In this document: positions 8,401 through 17,342 of the stretch, in pieces
Layout of the letters: each line of letters opens with the position of its first letter
Position numbering within the stretch: the first letter of the stretch is position 1
Origin: an uncultured Flavobacteriaceae bacterium
GTDB lineage: Bacteria; Bacteroidota; Bacteroidia; Flavobacteriales; Flavobacteriaceae
Length of the DNA stretch: 64,000 bases
Direction of reading: 5' to 3'
NCBI GenBank assembly: GCA_905181615.1
Contig: CAJIYH010000004.1
Location: 212,122-276,121 of the forward strand
Position numbers and translations under genes: made by a program
The notes under the pieces: generated by a model
What the model was told of the DNA's origin: nothing
What the model saw: only the letters and a program-made list of their open reading frames with translations
Database searches by the model: none

Positions 8401-9336
8401 TTATAAGACCTTAGCTGCAGTTTTGAAGCTAAAACCGTTCAATAAAGCTTGGCTATCCATTCTCTTTTTATTTGGCAGTTGTATCTCTTCGACGAGCAGA
8501 ATTCCTTCTGAATGCGAAATTTTAATCTTTTTATCTTCATCAAAAACACTTCCCTCATTTAAATCATGCTTAATGCTTTGGTAACTCGCTTTAAATATTT
8601 TGACATTTAATAGCTCTGGGCCGTTTTGTATTTCAGTCCAAGCACCAGGGTAGGGATTCAATCCTCTAATTAAGCCGTCTATATGTATAAGGGGCTTTTT
8701 CCAATCAATCTTAGTATTTTCTTTGGTAAGTTTTGGAGCTTCTTTTTCGTTCCCAGATAGCTGCTGTGGAATAGGATTGGGGTTTGTTTTTATGTATTCT
8801 ATTGTTTTTAAAATAAGTGATGCACCTGTAGATGCAAGTTTGTCGTGAAGCGTTGCCACTGTTTCCTTGGGTTTGATAGCAATAGTTTCTTTAAGCAATA
8901 CAGCTCCAGTGTCTATCTTATTATCAATAAAAAATGTTGTAACACCAGTGGTTGTTTCATTGTTTATGATTGCCCAATTTATGGGTGCTGCACCTCTATA
9001 ATTTGGTAAAAGTGATGCGTGTAAATTAAATGTTCCTTTTGCTGGAATATTCCATACAGCTTTCGGTAGCATTCTAAAAGCAACCACTACAAAAACATCT
9101 GCTTTTAAATTCTTCAATGCATCTATGAATACTTTGTCTTTTAGATTTTCGGGTTGAAGTAAATTCAAATTCTCTCCAATTGCATAGTCTTTAACTGCAG
9201 ATTGGCGTATTTTTTTTCCTCTTCCAGCTGGCTTATCTGAGCTTGTAACAACCCCAACAATGGTATGTTTAGATTCATGTATAGCTTTAAGCGCATTAAC
9301 AGCAAAAATGGGTGTCCCCATGAAGACAATTCTCAT
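8401..9336 (-). CDS. fmt: Methionyl-tRNA formyltransferase
   Basis: A 311-residue Fmt. It begins MRIVFMGTPIFAV. The tetrahydrofolate-binding catalytic segment FNLHASLLPNYRGAAPINWAI carries the HxSLLP signature, and FFIDNKIDTGAVL follows. The C-terminal OB-like domain (KIKISHSEGILLVEEIQLPNKKRM) is also present. It formylates Met-tRNA for translation initiation. A 43-codon ORF ends one base before its ATG, and recQ lies upstream on the same strand, so these genes probably form an operon. Confidence 0.95.
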   Translation of the reverse strand: MRIVFMGTPIFAVNALKAIHESKHTIVGVVTSSDKPAGRGKKIRQSAVKDYAIGENLNLLQPENLKDKVFIDALKNLKADVFVVVAFRMLPKAVWNIPAKGTFNLHASLLPNYRGAAPINWAIINNETTTGVTTFFIDNKIDTGAVLLKETIAIKPKETVATLHDKLASTGASLILKTIEYIKTNPNPIPQQLSGNEKEAPKLTKENTKIDWKKPLIHIDGLIRGLNPYPGAWTEIQNGPELLNVKIFKASYQSIKHDLNEGSVFDEDKKIKISHSEGILLVEEIQLPNKKRMDSQALLNGFSFKTAAKVL

Positions 9337-9337
9337 A

Positions 9338-9469
9338 CTATTGATTTATTTTAAGTTTGTTATCTGTAGTTAATATAATGTTATTGTTTTCCAATAAAAG
9401 TCTTACAGATTCTCCAATTTCAAAGGTAATATAATCTGCAATTGATTGATCCAAATCTTTTAAGCTCAT
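9338..9469 (-). CDS. Small hypothetical protein (43 residues) between recQ and fmt
   Basis: An ATG at 9469-9467 opens 43 codons (starting MSLKDLDQSIADY) closed by TAG at 9340-9338. The stop is separated from the fmt ATG by a single base, the pattern of translational coupling. The sequence is predicted amphipathic, with an acidic N-terminal half and KLKINQ at the end. It has no signal peptide or known domain that I recognise. It could be a small real protein or a leader peptide for fmt. Support is positional only. Confidence 0.5.
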   Translation of the reverse strand: MSLKDLDQSIADYITFEIGESVRLLLENNNIILTTDNKLKINQ

Positions 9470-9532
9470 TTTATTTATTTGAAGCTTCTCAATAATAATC
9501 TCTATAATTATAGATTCTACATTATGTTTTGG

Positions 9533-11227
9533 TTATATGCATTCAGAAGCATTGCACTGTTTGCATTTTTCTTTATATTTTTCTCCAAAGTAGTTTAAAA
9601 TTTGTTTTTGCTTACAGTCATTAGTAGAATAAGCATAAGCAATAACGGCCTCTATTTTATCTTTTTTTACTTGAGTATAGCGGTCAAGCCTTTGCAGTAA
9701 AGGAGAAAGAGTATACTGATCTTCACGTGGAGCTAGCCATTGAATTTGAATATCGGTTTGTGCGTAATCAAGCAATAGATTTCCATCGTTATGCCATTTT
9801 TTGAGAGTAGTAATTACTGTTTTAAAGCTAATATTACTCACACGAATAATTCGTTCTATATCCAATTCAAATGAAGAAGAATAGACGTCGTGGTGGTTTC
9901 TTATAATTTCTTGAATTACCCGAGAGGCATCCGATTGGTTTCTTAATAATTCAAGTATTTGATTTTGATTAATCAAAAAGTGGATAACAGCCTTTTGCTT
10001 ATTGTATTTTATGAGGTTAAAAATCCCCTCCTGTTCTATATAAGAAAGAGTAGTTAGTGACTTTTTAGGATTGATAGTATAAGTTTTACAAAAATCAGCT
10101 AACGAAAAATTATTTATTAGATCGTTACCCTCTCCATAAGCTATGTTCAGGTAGTTACATAGGTTTTTATAACATACTCGGATGAACTCTTTATCCGGAA
10201 TAGCACCTAGAAACTGATCTCTAGTTCTGTTTTTATCACTTGCTTGAAGTAGTAAGTATGCATTTGCGCTGAGACCATCTCTTCCGGCACGACCTATTTC
10301 TTGATATAAATTTTCAATACTAGAGGGGAGGTTTAAATGGATAACAGTCTTAACATCACTTTTATCAACCCCCATCCCAAAAGCATTGGTTGCTACCATA
10401 ATTTTAGTTTTGTTAGTTAACCAATTATGAAGAAGTTCTTTTCGTTCATTGGTAGATTTTCCACCATGAAAATAGTCACAAGAAATTGAATTATTCCGAA
10501 GTATTTTTACAACCTGTTCTGTTTTTTTTCGACTTCCACAATATATAATTCCCGAATCTTTATTCCCGGATAAAAGCTTAATTAAGGTTCCTAGTTTATC
10601 TTCAGTTATTAGGGTTTTTAACTTAATGTTGGGTCGAATAAAAGATTCTTGAAAGAGACAGGTTTCTTGGAGTTCTAAGCTTTCAATAATATCCTGAAGC
10701 ACCATAGGCGTTGCAGTTGCTGTGACAGCTATTATAGGAATTAGGGGCAGTAATTCTCTGAGTTTTTTTAGTTGCTTAAAAGCGGGTCTAAAGTCATTTC
10801 CCCATTCCGAAATACAGTGGGCTTCATCTACTGCGATTCTGTTTATATTAAGTTCTTTAATTCGAAGTCTAAATTCTGTTGATAGGGTTTTTTCGGGAGA
10901 ACAATATACTAGTTTGTAGTTTCCATATAGACAATTATCAAGTTGAACGCCTAGGGGCTGCGTATTAGTCAACATCATACTTTTAATTCCCTTCTGGTTC
11001 ATTTGATCTACCTGATCTTGCATAAGGGCAATTAACGGAGAGATGACTAGCGTACAGCCTTCAGATAGTATAGCAGGTAGTTGATAACATAATGATTTTC
11101 CTCCACCCGTTGGCAACAAAGCTACAGTGTCTTTATTTTCAATCACCCGATTAATGATCTGCTCTTGCTTTGAACGAAACACATTATAACCCCAATATTT
11201 TTTGAGAATTTCTATAGGACTATCCAT
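9533..11227 (-). CDS. recQ: ATP-dependent DNA helicase, RecQ family
   Basis: A 564-residue RecQ helicase. Visible motifs are the Q-motif region GYNVFRSKQEQII, Walker A LLPTGGGKSLCYQLP, DEAH within AVDEAHCISEWGNDFRP, motif III AVTATAT, and motifs V/VI (ATNAFGMGVDK, QEIGRAGRDG). The zinc-binding cysteines lie at the extreme C-terminus (a Cys near YSTNDCKQ and CKQCNASEC), so the protein lacks an HRDC domain and is shorter than E. coli RecQ (about 610). This C-terminal arrangement is common in Bacteroidota. It unwinds DNA 3'-5' for recombinational repair. Its start overlaps the end of the upstream P-loop ATPase gene by 8 bp. Confidence 0.93.
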   Translation of the reverse strand: MDSPIEILKKYWGYNVFRSKQEQIINRVIENKDTVALLPTGGGKSLCYQLPAILSEGCTLVISPLIALMQDQVDQMNQKGIKSMMLTNTQPLGVQLDNCLYGNYKLVYCSPEKTLSTEFRLRIKELNINRIAVDEAHCISEWGNDFRPAFKQLKKLRELLPLIPIIAVTATATPMVLQDIIESLELQETCLFQESFIRPNIKLKTLITEDKLGTLIKLLSGNKDSGIIYCGSRKKTEQVVKILRNNSISCDYFHGGKSTNERKELLHNWLTNKTKIMVATNAFGMGVDKSDVKTVIHLNLPSSIENLYQEIGRAGRDGLSANAYLLLQASDKNRTRDQFLGAIPDKEFIRVCYKNLCNYLNIAYGEGNDLINNFSLADFCKTYTINPKKSLTTLSYIEQEGIFNLIKYNKQKAVIHFLINQNQILELLRNQSDASRVIQEIIRNHHDVYSSSFELDIERIIRVSNISFKTVITTLKKWHNDGNLLLDYAQTDIQIQWLAPREDQYTLSPLLQRLDRYTQVKKDKIEAVIAYAYSTNDCKQKQILNYFGEKYKEKCKQCNASECI

Positions 11228-11771
11228 TGATACATTGATTTAGGATAATATTCAAACGCTTTTCCGGTGTGGTAAAAGGAATGTGAATTACTTCTATGTT
11301 ACTTTTTAAGTACGTCTTTTCAAGACTTTCATGAACCTTTAGAGCTTCGTCAAATGTTTCCATCCGATCTTCATCTTGTGTGTAAATTAGGGCAACAGGC
11401 TTAACTAAAAACACAAGATCATATCGGAACTGATCCAGCTCTTTCTCCCAAGGGTTAATAGGTGCTTTTACATGATTGAGATAAGCCACTACATCGTGAA
11501 CCCCTCGATCAAAAAAGACAAAGGATTCCTCAGATTGCTGTGCTTCTGTAAACTGCTCTTTTCGTCTTTCCCAAAGGTGATTACTGAAACTGTGGGGATC
11601 TTCCTTAAAGTAGTTATCAATTCCTTTTTCTTTACCTAGCTTTATGAAATCTCTTGATATTTCTTTAAAACAGATATACCCTTCAGCTATCAATAAATTG
11701 ATAAGTGTTGTTTTCCCACTTCCAGGTCCACCACTGATTACAATTTTATATGGAGTTTTTGATTTGATAAT
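11220..11771 (-). CDS. P-loop ATPase, AAA_28 / nucleoside-kinase-like, apparent ATT start
   Basis: Starting at the TTG at 11693 would remove the nucleotide-binding loop. The frame is open further up to a TAG and encodes KIVISGGPGSGKTTLINLL, a perfect Walker A. No ATG, GTG or TTG precedes that motif, and the most suitable codon is ATT at 11771-11769, giving 183 residues, the usual length for this family. The rest contains FFDRGVHDVVAYL (a DR motif like that of small-molecule kinases) and YDLVFLVKP. AAA_28 proteins resemble NadR-type kinases; the substrate is unknown. It lies directly upstream of recQ with an 8-bp overlap. Start choice is uncertain; the N-terminal extension is not. Confidence 0.75.
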   Translation of the reverse strand: MIKSKTPYKIVISGGPGSGKTTLINLLIAEGYICFKEISRDFIKLGKEKGIDNYFKEDPHSFSNHLWERRKEQFTEAQQSEESFVFFDRGVHDVVAYLNHVKAPINPWEKELDQFRYDLVFLVKPVALIYTQDEDRMETFDEALKVHESLEKTYLKSNIEVIHIPFTTPEKRLNIILNQCING

Positions 11772-11793
11772 ATATGGATTTGACTATTTGAAC

Positions 11794-11801
11794 TATATTT
11801 G
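11794..11801 (+). promoter_or_regulatory. -7 promoter box (TATATTTG) for the DUF493-DUF4290-murA direction
   Basis: An exact TAnnTTTG box 19 nt upstream of the DUF493 ATG. It lies in the 49-nt divergent gap shared with the ATPase-recQ-fmt operon. No TTG at ideal -33 spacing was found. Confidence 0.5.
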
Positions 11802-11820
11802 TGTAAAAATAGCGGTCTAA

Positions 11821-12111
11821 ATGATTCCTAAAGAAGATTCAGAAGAATTTTATTCACGTTTTCACCAACAATTAGCAGATTCTCAAGATTGGCCAGGTCC
11901 TTTTCTGTTTAAATTCATCATTCGTAGTGATGAACATAAGGTGAACCAGTTAAAGAAAATGTTCGAAGGTAAGGACGTACAACTAAAACTTAAAAATTCA
12001 AGTAAAAACACCTTTGTCAGTGTTAGTTTTTTAGCCAAAATGAAAAATCCAGACGAAATAATAGCGATTTATAAAGCGGCAAGCACTATTGAAGGAATTA
12101 TAACACTATAA
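11821..12111 (+). CDS. DUF493 (YbeD-like) family protein
   Basis: A 96-residue protein with the alpha/beta ACT-like fold of DUF493/YbeD: WPGPFLFKFIIRSDEHKVNQLKKMF, then a KNTFVSVSFLAKMKNPDEIIAIYKAAS segment that is the family signature. In E. coli YbeD sits near lipoate genes, but its function is unclear. It is divergently transcribed from the P-loop ATPase and precedes DUF4290 and murA. Confidence 0.85.
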   Translation: MIPKEDSEEFYSRFHQQLADSQDWPGPFLFKFIIRSDEHKVNQLKKMFEGKDVQLKLKNSSKNTFVSVSFLAKMKNPDEIIAIYKAASTIEGIITL

Positions 12112-12187
12112 AAGTTCAAAAATTTCAGTAATTCTTTAAAATAGATTATTTTGCAAATAATTACATATAAATCCATCAAAACACTTC

Positions 12188-12838
12188 ATGGAAGCACTAC
12201 AATATAACTCAGAACGTACACCCTTAATTATACCTGAATACGGAAGACATCTTCATATTATGGTTGATCAAATGCTAGAAACCGAAGATCGGGAAGAGCG
12301 AAACAAAAAAGCAAAAGCAATAATAGGAGTGATGGGGAACTTAAACCCTCACTTGCGCGATGTACCTGATTTTCAGCATAAGCTTTGGGATCAATTATTC
12401 ATAATGTCTGATTTTAAATTAGATGTTGATTGTCCCTACGAAAAACCTATTCGAGAGTTGCTAGAAGAACGTCCTCAACCTTTAACTTATCCTCAGAACT
12501 TTCCTAAATACCGTTTTTATGGAAACAACATTAAGAGTATGATTGATGTTGCTCGAAATTGGGAAGAAGGCGAAATGAAAGATGCATTAGTATACAACAT
12601 TGCTAATCATATGAAAAAGTGCTTTTTGAGCTGGAATAAAGACACCGTAGATGATGAAGTTATCTTTAATCACCTCAAAGAGCTTTCAGAGGACTTATTA
12701 AAAGTAAATCCGGAACATTTACCTCTTACTGATAGTTCAGACTTTTTGAAGTCTAAACCAAAAAATGGTAACGGGCCAAAAAGTAACCAGATGTCAAAAC
12801 CAAAGAAAACTAATAGAAATAATCGTAAACGTTACTAG
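12188..12838 (+). CDS. DUF4290 family protein
   Basis: A 216-residue Bacteroidota-specific protein beginning MEALQYNSERTPLIIPEYGRHLHIMVDQ, characteristic of DUF4290, with YPQNFPKYRFYGNNI in the middle. The last ~30 residues are a basic, low-complexity tail rich in Lys, Asn and Pro (KPKKTNRNNRKRY), which suggests nucleic acid or polyanion contact; that is inference. It is followed after 6 nt by murA, the arrangement seen across Bacteroidetes, so it is probably co-expressed with cell wall synthesis. Confidence 0.88.
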   Translation: MEALQYNSERTPLIIPEYGRHLHIMVDQMLETEDREERNKKAKAIIGVMGNLNPHLRDVPDFQHKLWDQLFIMSDFKLDVDCPYEKPIRELLEERPQPLTYPQNFPKYRFYGNNIKSMIDVARNWEEGEMKDALVYNIANHMKKCFLSWNKDTVDDEVIFNHLKELSEDLLKVNPEHLPLTDSSDFLKSKPKNGNGPKSNQMSKPKKTNRNNRKRY

Positions 12839-12844
12839 TTTAGT

Positions 12845-14152
12845 ATGGGATCATTTATTATCGAAGGGGGAAAACAACTGAAAGGAGAAATTACTCCTCA
12901 GGGTGCTAAAAACGAAGCATTACAAGTTTTGTGTGCAGTGCTATTGACTCCAGAAAAAGTTATAATTAACAATATACCTGACATTATAGATGTCAATAAA
13001 TTAATTCAACTTTTAAGAAATTTCGGAGTTAAAGTAGACCATATATCTACAGGGAGCTATTCCTTTCAATCTGATGCAATTAACTTGGATTATTTGACTT
13101 CTGATCAATACAAAGTAGACGGTAAAGGTTTACGGGGTTCTATTATGTTAGTTGGACCCTTATTGACTCGTTTTGGCAAAGGAAGCATTCCACGTCCAGG
13201 AGGAGACAAGATTGGAAGACGACGCCTCGATACTCATTTCGAAGGCTTAATTAATTTAGGTGCTCGATTTAATTACAGTAGGGAAGAACATTTTTATAGT
13301 GTAGAAGCAGAACGCCTTTTAGGTACTTCTATGTTGTTAGATGAGGCCTCTGTAACAGGAACAGCAAACATTATTATGGCTGCTGTTTTGGCAAAAGGAG
13401 TTACAACAATCTACAATGCAGCTTGCGAACCATATTTACAGCAACTTTGTTCTATGTTAAATAGAATGGGAGCAAAAATAAGTGGGATTGGTTCTAACCT
13501 ACTAACTATTGAAGGGGTTTTGGATCTTAAAGGAACTGAACACCGTGTGCTACCAGATATGGTAGAAATTGGAAGTTGGATTGGATTAGCAGCACTAACC
13601 CGAAGTGAGCTGACTATTAAAAATGTACAATGGGATTACTTAGGTCAAATTCCAACTGTCTTTAGGAAATTAGGGTTAACTTTAGAAAAACAGGGAGATG
13701 ATATTCACATTCCTGCACATACTAAAGGTTATGAAATTCAAAACTATATTGACGGATCTATATTAACAGTATCCGATGCTCCATGGCCTGGATTTACTCC
13801 AGATTTATTAAGTATTGTTTTAGTAGTAGCTACTCAAGCTAGAGGAAGTGTTTTGATTCATCAAAAAATGTTTGAAAGTAGACTTTTCTTTACCGATAAG
13901 TTAATCGATATGGGAGCAAAAATAATTCTTTGTGATCCTCACCGCGCATCAATAATTGGTCACGCGTTTGAATCAAATTTGAAGTCAGCTACACTAACTT
14001 CCCCTGATATTCGAGCTGGGATTTCGTTGCTAATAGCTGCCCTATCTGCCGAAGGAACGAGTACTATTCACAATATTGAACAAATCGACCGTGGTTATGA
14101 GAATATTGTGGAGCGTCTTCAAGCTATAGGGGCCAACATAAAACGCGTGTAA
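12845..14152 (+). CDS. murA: UDP-N-acetylglucosamine 1-carboxyvinyltransferase (Cys-to-Asp active-site form)
   Basis: A 435-residue MurA catalysing the first committed step of peptidoglycan synthesis, transfer of enolpyruvate from PEP to UDP-GlcNAc. It begins GSFIIEGGKQLKGEITPQGAKNEAL and has the family segments IPRPGGDKIGRRRLDTHFEGL and SDAPWPGFTPDLLS. The mobile active-site loop reads PGGDKIGRRRLD: Asp121 replaces the usual catalytic Cys. The same replacement is known in Mycobacterium, Chlamydia and Borrelia MurA and makes the enzyme insensitive to fosfomycin. Fold and length are otherwise standard. It is coupled to the DUF4290 gene. Confidence 0.95.
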   Translation: MGSFIIEGGKQLKGEITPQGAKNEALQVLCAVLLTPEKVIINNIPDIIDVNKLIQLLRNFGVKVDHISTGSYSFQSDAINLDYLTSDQYKVDGKGLRGSIMLVGPLLTRFGKGSIPRPGGDKIGRRRLDTHFEGLINLGARFNYSREEHFYSVEAERLLGTSMLLDEASVTGTANIIMAAVLAKGVTTIYNAACEPYLQQLCSMLNRMGAKISGIGSNLLTIEGVLDLKGTEHRVLPDMVEIGSWIGLAALTRSELTIKNVQWDYLGQIPTVFRKLGLTLEKQGDDIHIPAHTKGYEIQNYIDGSILTVSDAPWPGFTPDLLSIVLVVATQARGSVLIHQKMFESRLFFTDKLIDMGAKIILCDPHRASIIGHAFESNLKSATLTSPDIRAGISLLIAALSAEGTSTIHNIEQIDRGYENIVERLQAIGANIKRV

Positions 14153-14168
14153 TACTTTACTTATTTAG

Positions 14169-14456
14169 TTACCTTCTTTTAGAAACTTTGTTGTTGCTAA
14201 TTCCTCTTTGTCTGCTGCATCGGAAACGATCAACTTCCATGCCTCTTGCTTTTCTATGTTTTGTTTTTCTTCCCTGAACCCTTGCACGCCATAATCTAAA
14301 ACTAGTTGGCTTCATTTCAAGACGCATTAGCGTAATAACTTCTTGCTCTTTAATTCCAAATTGATCTTGAATAGCATCAAAAGGTGTTCGATCTTCCCAA
14401 GCCATTTCTATAATCCGATCGAGTTCTCTGTCGTTAAAATTGTATTCTTTTTTCAT
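14169..14456 (-). CDS. TIGR03643 (DUF2805) family protein
   Basis: A 95-residue basic protein with the TIGR03643 sequence: RELDRIIEMAWEDRTPFDAIQDQFGIKEQEVITLMR, a predicted helix-turn-helix-like segment, followed by MKPTSFRLWRARVQGRKTKH. It may bind nucleic acid. Family members are usually next to photolyase or cryptochrome genes, as here, where it is the last gene of the light-damage operon, 38 nt after the FeS photolyase stop. No experimental role is known to me. Confidence 0.88.
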   Translation of the reverse strand: MKKEYNFNDRELDRIIEMAWEDRTPFDAIQDQFGIKEQEVITLMRLEMKPTSFRLWRARVQGRKTKHRKARGMEVDRFRCSRQRGISNNKVSKRR

Positions 14457-14494
14457 TTTTTTATTAGTTTTTACTATTGAACAAGTATTTTGAA

Positions 14495-16027
14495 TTAGAA
14501 TGCATCTGGGTTTTTAATAATCTTGTAGGCGCGCTCTTTCATTTCGACTAATTCTTCTATTGGAATTTTTTCAAGTAATCTTAACATCATTGACATCCTG
14601 TTGTTTTTAGCAAAATATTGTTTTTTTTCATCTAAAAAATTCCAGTACAAACTGTTAAAAGGGCATGCGTCTTCTCCTAAACGCTTTTTTTTGTCATAAC
14701 TACAAGTTGAGCAATAGGTGCTCATTTTGTTTATGTAAGCGGCTGCAGACACATAAGGTTTAGTTGCTACAATCCCACCATCTGCCCATTGACTCATTCC
14801 TCTTGTATTAGGAAGTTGAACCCACTCTATTGCATCAGCATAAATTCCTAAATACCAAGCATCAACTTCATTTGGATCAACTTGAGCCAGTAAAGAAAAG
14901 TTTCCAGTAATCATTAGTCTTTGAATGTGATGCGCATAGGCATGATCTAACGAGTTAGTAATACTATTACTCAAGCAATTCATTTTTGTTTTTCCAGTCC
15001 AATAAAATTCTGGAAGTGGATTTTTGTTATTAAGAACATTTAATGTTTTGTAGTTCGGCATCTCTTTCCAATAAACGCCTCTTATATATTCCCTCCATCC
15101 AATTATCTGTCTTACAAACCCTTCTACCTGAGATAACTCAATAAAATCTTGATTTTGGTGATAATATTCAATCACCGTTTGGACAACCTCTAGTGGATTG
15201 ATTAGTTTTACATTTAGAGAAAACGAAATTCTTGAATGAAAAAGATTTTCTTCTTCAGTATCCATTGCATCTTGGTAAGTTCCAAAATGCACTAATAAAT
15301 GCGTACAAAAATAGTTTAACTGCTCTATTGCTTCTTCTCGAGTCGTAGCGAAAAGGAAATGATTCTCGTTAAAACTACCTAGGGTTTTTACTCCTTCAGT
15401 TTTTATTGTTTTTTTTAGTTCTAAAAGTTGATCACTTTTAGGCGTATATGGTTTTGGTATTGCAGGACTACCTTTCCATTTGTTGCGATTGTTCTTGTCA
15501 AAATTCCATTGACCCCCCAGTGGTTGACCTCCTTCTAGTAAAAGATTAAATTGTTTTCTCATATTCCGATAGAAAAACTCCATGATTAACTGTTTTTTTT
15601 CTTTAAAAAAATCAGTAAAATCAGTTCTACTTGTCATGAAATGCTCAGAATCTATAACTTTAGATTCAATCTCAATATGCTTACAAAACTCTAATAATTG
15701 TTGATCTAATCTATATTCATCAGGAAATTGGTATTCGAATTTTGTGGCTTTATATTCTTTAAAAATTGATTTCAAGTTATCGGTTAAGCTTTGCTTATTA
15801 TTGGTGTCATCCAGTTTGATGTAATGTGTACGATGTCCAAGATCGATGAGTCGTTTATTGAAGTTTCGCATAGCTGCAAAAAACGCAACAACCTTTTGGA
15901 TATGATGCGTAACATAATCTGTTTCTTGTTTTATTTCCATCATAACAAACAACACCTTGTAATCTGCTGTTTCTAGCCAGGAATGTTGCTCGTTGAGTTG
16001 ATCTCCTAAAATTAATCGTACAATCAT
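14495..16027 (-). CDS. FeS-cluster bacterial cryptochrome/(6-4) photolyase (PhrB/CryB-like)
   Basis: A 510-residue protein of the cryptochrome/deoxyribodipyrimidine photolyase-related family (FeS-BCP). It begins MIVRLILGDQLNEQHSW. The four Cys ligands of the [4Fe-4S] cluster are visible in the C-terminal half: one in KTKMNCLSN, two in YCSTCSYDKKK and one in EDACPFNSLYW. The QWADGGIVATKPYVSAAAYI segment is also diagnostic. Characterised relatives (Agrobacterium PhrB) repair (6-4) photoproducts using FAD and a lumazine antenna. I chose the ATG at 16027, which makes an ATGA overlap with the upstream DASH gene stop; an upstream TTG at 16051 is less likely. Confidence 0.9.
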   Translation of the reverse strand: MIVRLILGDQLNEQHSWLETADYKVLFVMMEIKQETDYVTHHIQKVVAFFAAMRNFNKRLIDLGHRTHYIKLDDTNNKQSLTDNLKSIFKEYKATKFEYQFPDEYRLDQQLLEFCKHIEIESKVIDSEHFMTSRTDFTDFFKEKKQLIMEFFYRNMRKQFNLLLEGGQPLGGQWNFDKNNRNKWKGSPAIPKPYTPKSDQLLELKKTIKTEGVKTLGSFNENHFLFATTREEAIEQLNYFCTHLLVHFGTYQDAMDTEEENLFHSRISFSLNVKLINPLEVVQTVIEYYHQNQDFIELSQVEGFVRQIIGWREYIRGVYWKEMPNYKTLNVLNNKNPLPEFYWTGKTKMNCLSNSITNSLDHAYAHHIQRLMITGNFSLLAQVDPNEVDAWYLGIYADAIEWVQLPNTRGMSQWADGGIVATKPYVSAAAYINKMSTYCSTCSYDKKKRLGEDACPFNSLYWNFLDEKKQYFAKNNRMSMMLRLLEKIPIEELVEMKERAYKIIKNPDAF

Positions 16028-17335
16028 TCGAATAAGCTTTTTTGGTTCCACAGCTGTTGAAAATTTCCGTTTTCATCATACCGATCTGCTTGTGAACGAA
16101 TGTTAAATTTTCTGTTTCGAGGATCATTTCCAACCCCAGCGATGTACATCCAATTTCCATAATTACTATGAACATCATAATCAATAAGTAGGGATTCAAA
16201 ATACGCAGCACCTATACGCCAGTCCATAAATAGCTCTTTAGCGAAATAGGAAGCAGCATTTTGCCGACCTCTATTGCTCATCCAGCCTGTTTTCTTTAAT
16301 TCCAACATATTGGCATTCACAAAAGGCTCTTTGGTTTGACCATTAATCCATTTTTTAAATACAGTTAAATCATTTTCCCAAGAATATGACTTGTCTAAAA
16401 TTCCTCCTAAATGGAAAATTTTATTTTTATGTTTTAAAGAAATAAATTTAAAATAATCTCTCCAAATGAGTTCAAATATCAGCCAATAAGTAGATTGATT
16501 TTTCTGAACCTCCGTTTCATATTTTTGAACCTCCCAATAAATCTCTCTTGCAGAAATTGAACCGTTGGCGAGCCAGGCTGAAAGTTTAGAGCTATAATCA
16601 ATTCCTAAAAGCCCGTTGCGTGTGTTTTTGTAATACGATAGTTTTTTAGATTTCCAGAAGTAATGTGAGATTCTATTTTTGGCAGCATCACTTCCTCCTT
16701 TAAATGGAAATGCCGTGTTTGGATGTGCCTGTATTTCTAGATATCCCATGTCTTCTAGAGTGGGGCATTGGAAATTCTTTTTTAGTCTATTCGAAAGATT
16801 AAACTTTTTGATTGAAGTATAACACGCTCGAACATTAGTATTTTTTTCACACTCTTTTCTAAAACGAGTAAATACCTCTGGTAATTGTTCCAAGTTAATT
16901 GGAATGTCTTCTGGGTGAAACAAGAATTGATCGTAATAAGAATGAAAAGTAATGTGGCTAAGTTTTTTCCTTAAATTATTTTCAACCTTAAGCTCTTCTT
17001 CGGTCCACTCTTTTTGAAAATAAATTGCATCAATTTTTTCTGATTCAGCATATTCACGTAATACCAATAACAGGATCTTGTTTTTCAATAATTAAAGTGA
17101 TGTTCTGTTCTTCAAGTTCTTTCTGAACTTGAAGAACAGATTCGATCAAAAACTGGGTTCGATAGGATGATGTTTTTTTAAAACCCCATTGATTTTCTTT
17201 AAATTGATTTACATCAAAACAGAAATACGCAACTACATTTTCATAATCTTTAGATGCATTTAAAAGACTGTAATTATCTGTAATTCTCAAATCATTACGA
17301 AACCAAACCAGTGCTGTTCCTTTTATTTTTTGCAT
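16024..17335 (-). pseudogene. DASH-type cryptochrome, interrupted by one frameshift
   Basis: Two overlapping reading frames together give a full-length DASH cryptochrome of about 437 residues. The first (17335 to 17054) has the antenna-binding start ALVWFRNDLRITDNYSLL and ends at IEKQDPVIGIT. The second resumes at REYAESEKIDAIYF around 17060 and runs to 16024 with FAD-domain motifs such as RDYFKFISLKH, GWMSNRGRQNAASYFAKELFMDWRIGAAYFES and NYGNWMYIAGVGNDPR. One inserted base near 17060 explains the break. DASH cryptochromes repair CPDs in single-stranded DNA or act as light sensors. If the shift is real the gene is inactive; a sequencing error is equally possible since all FAD-site residues are intact. 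Confidence 0.82.
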
Positions 17336-17342
17336 TTTTTGC

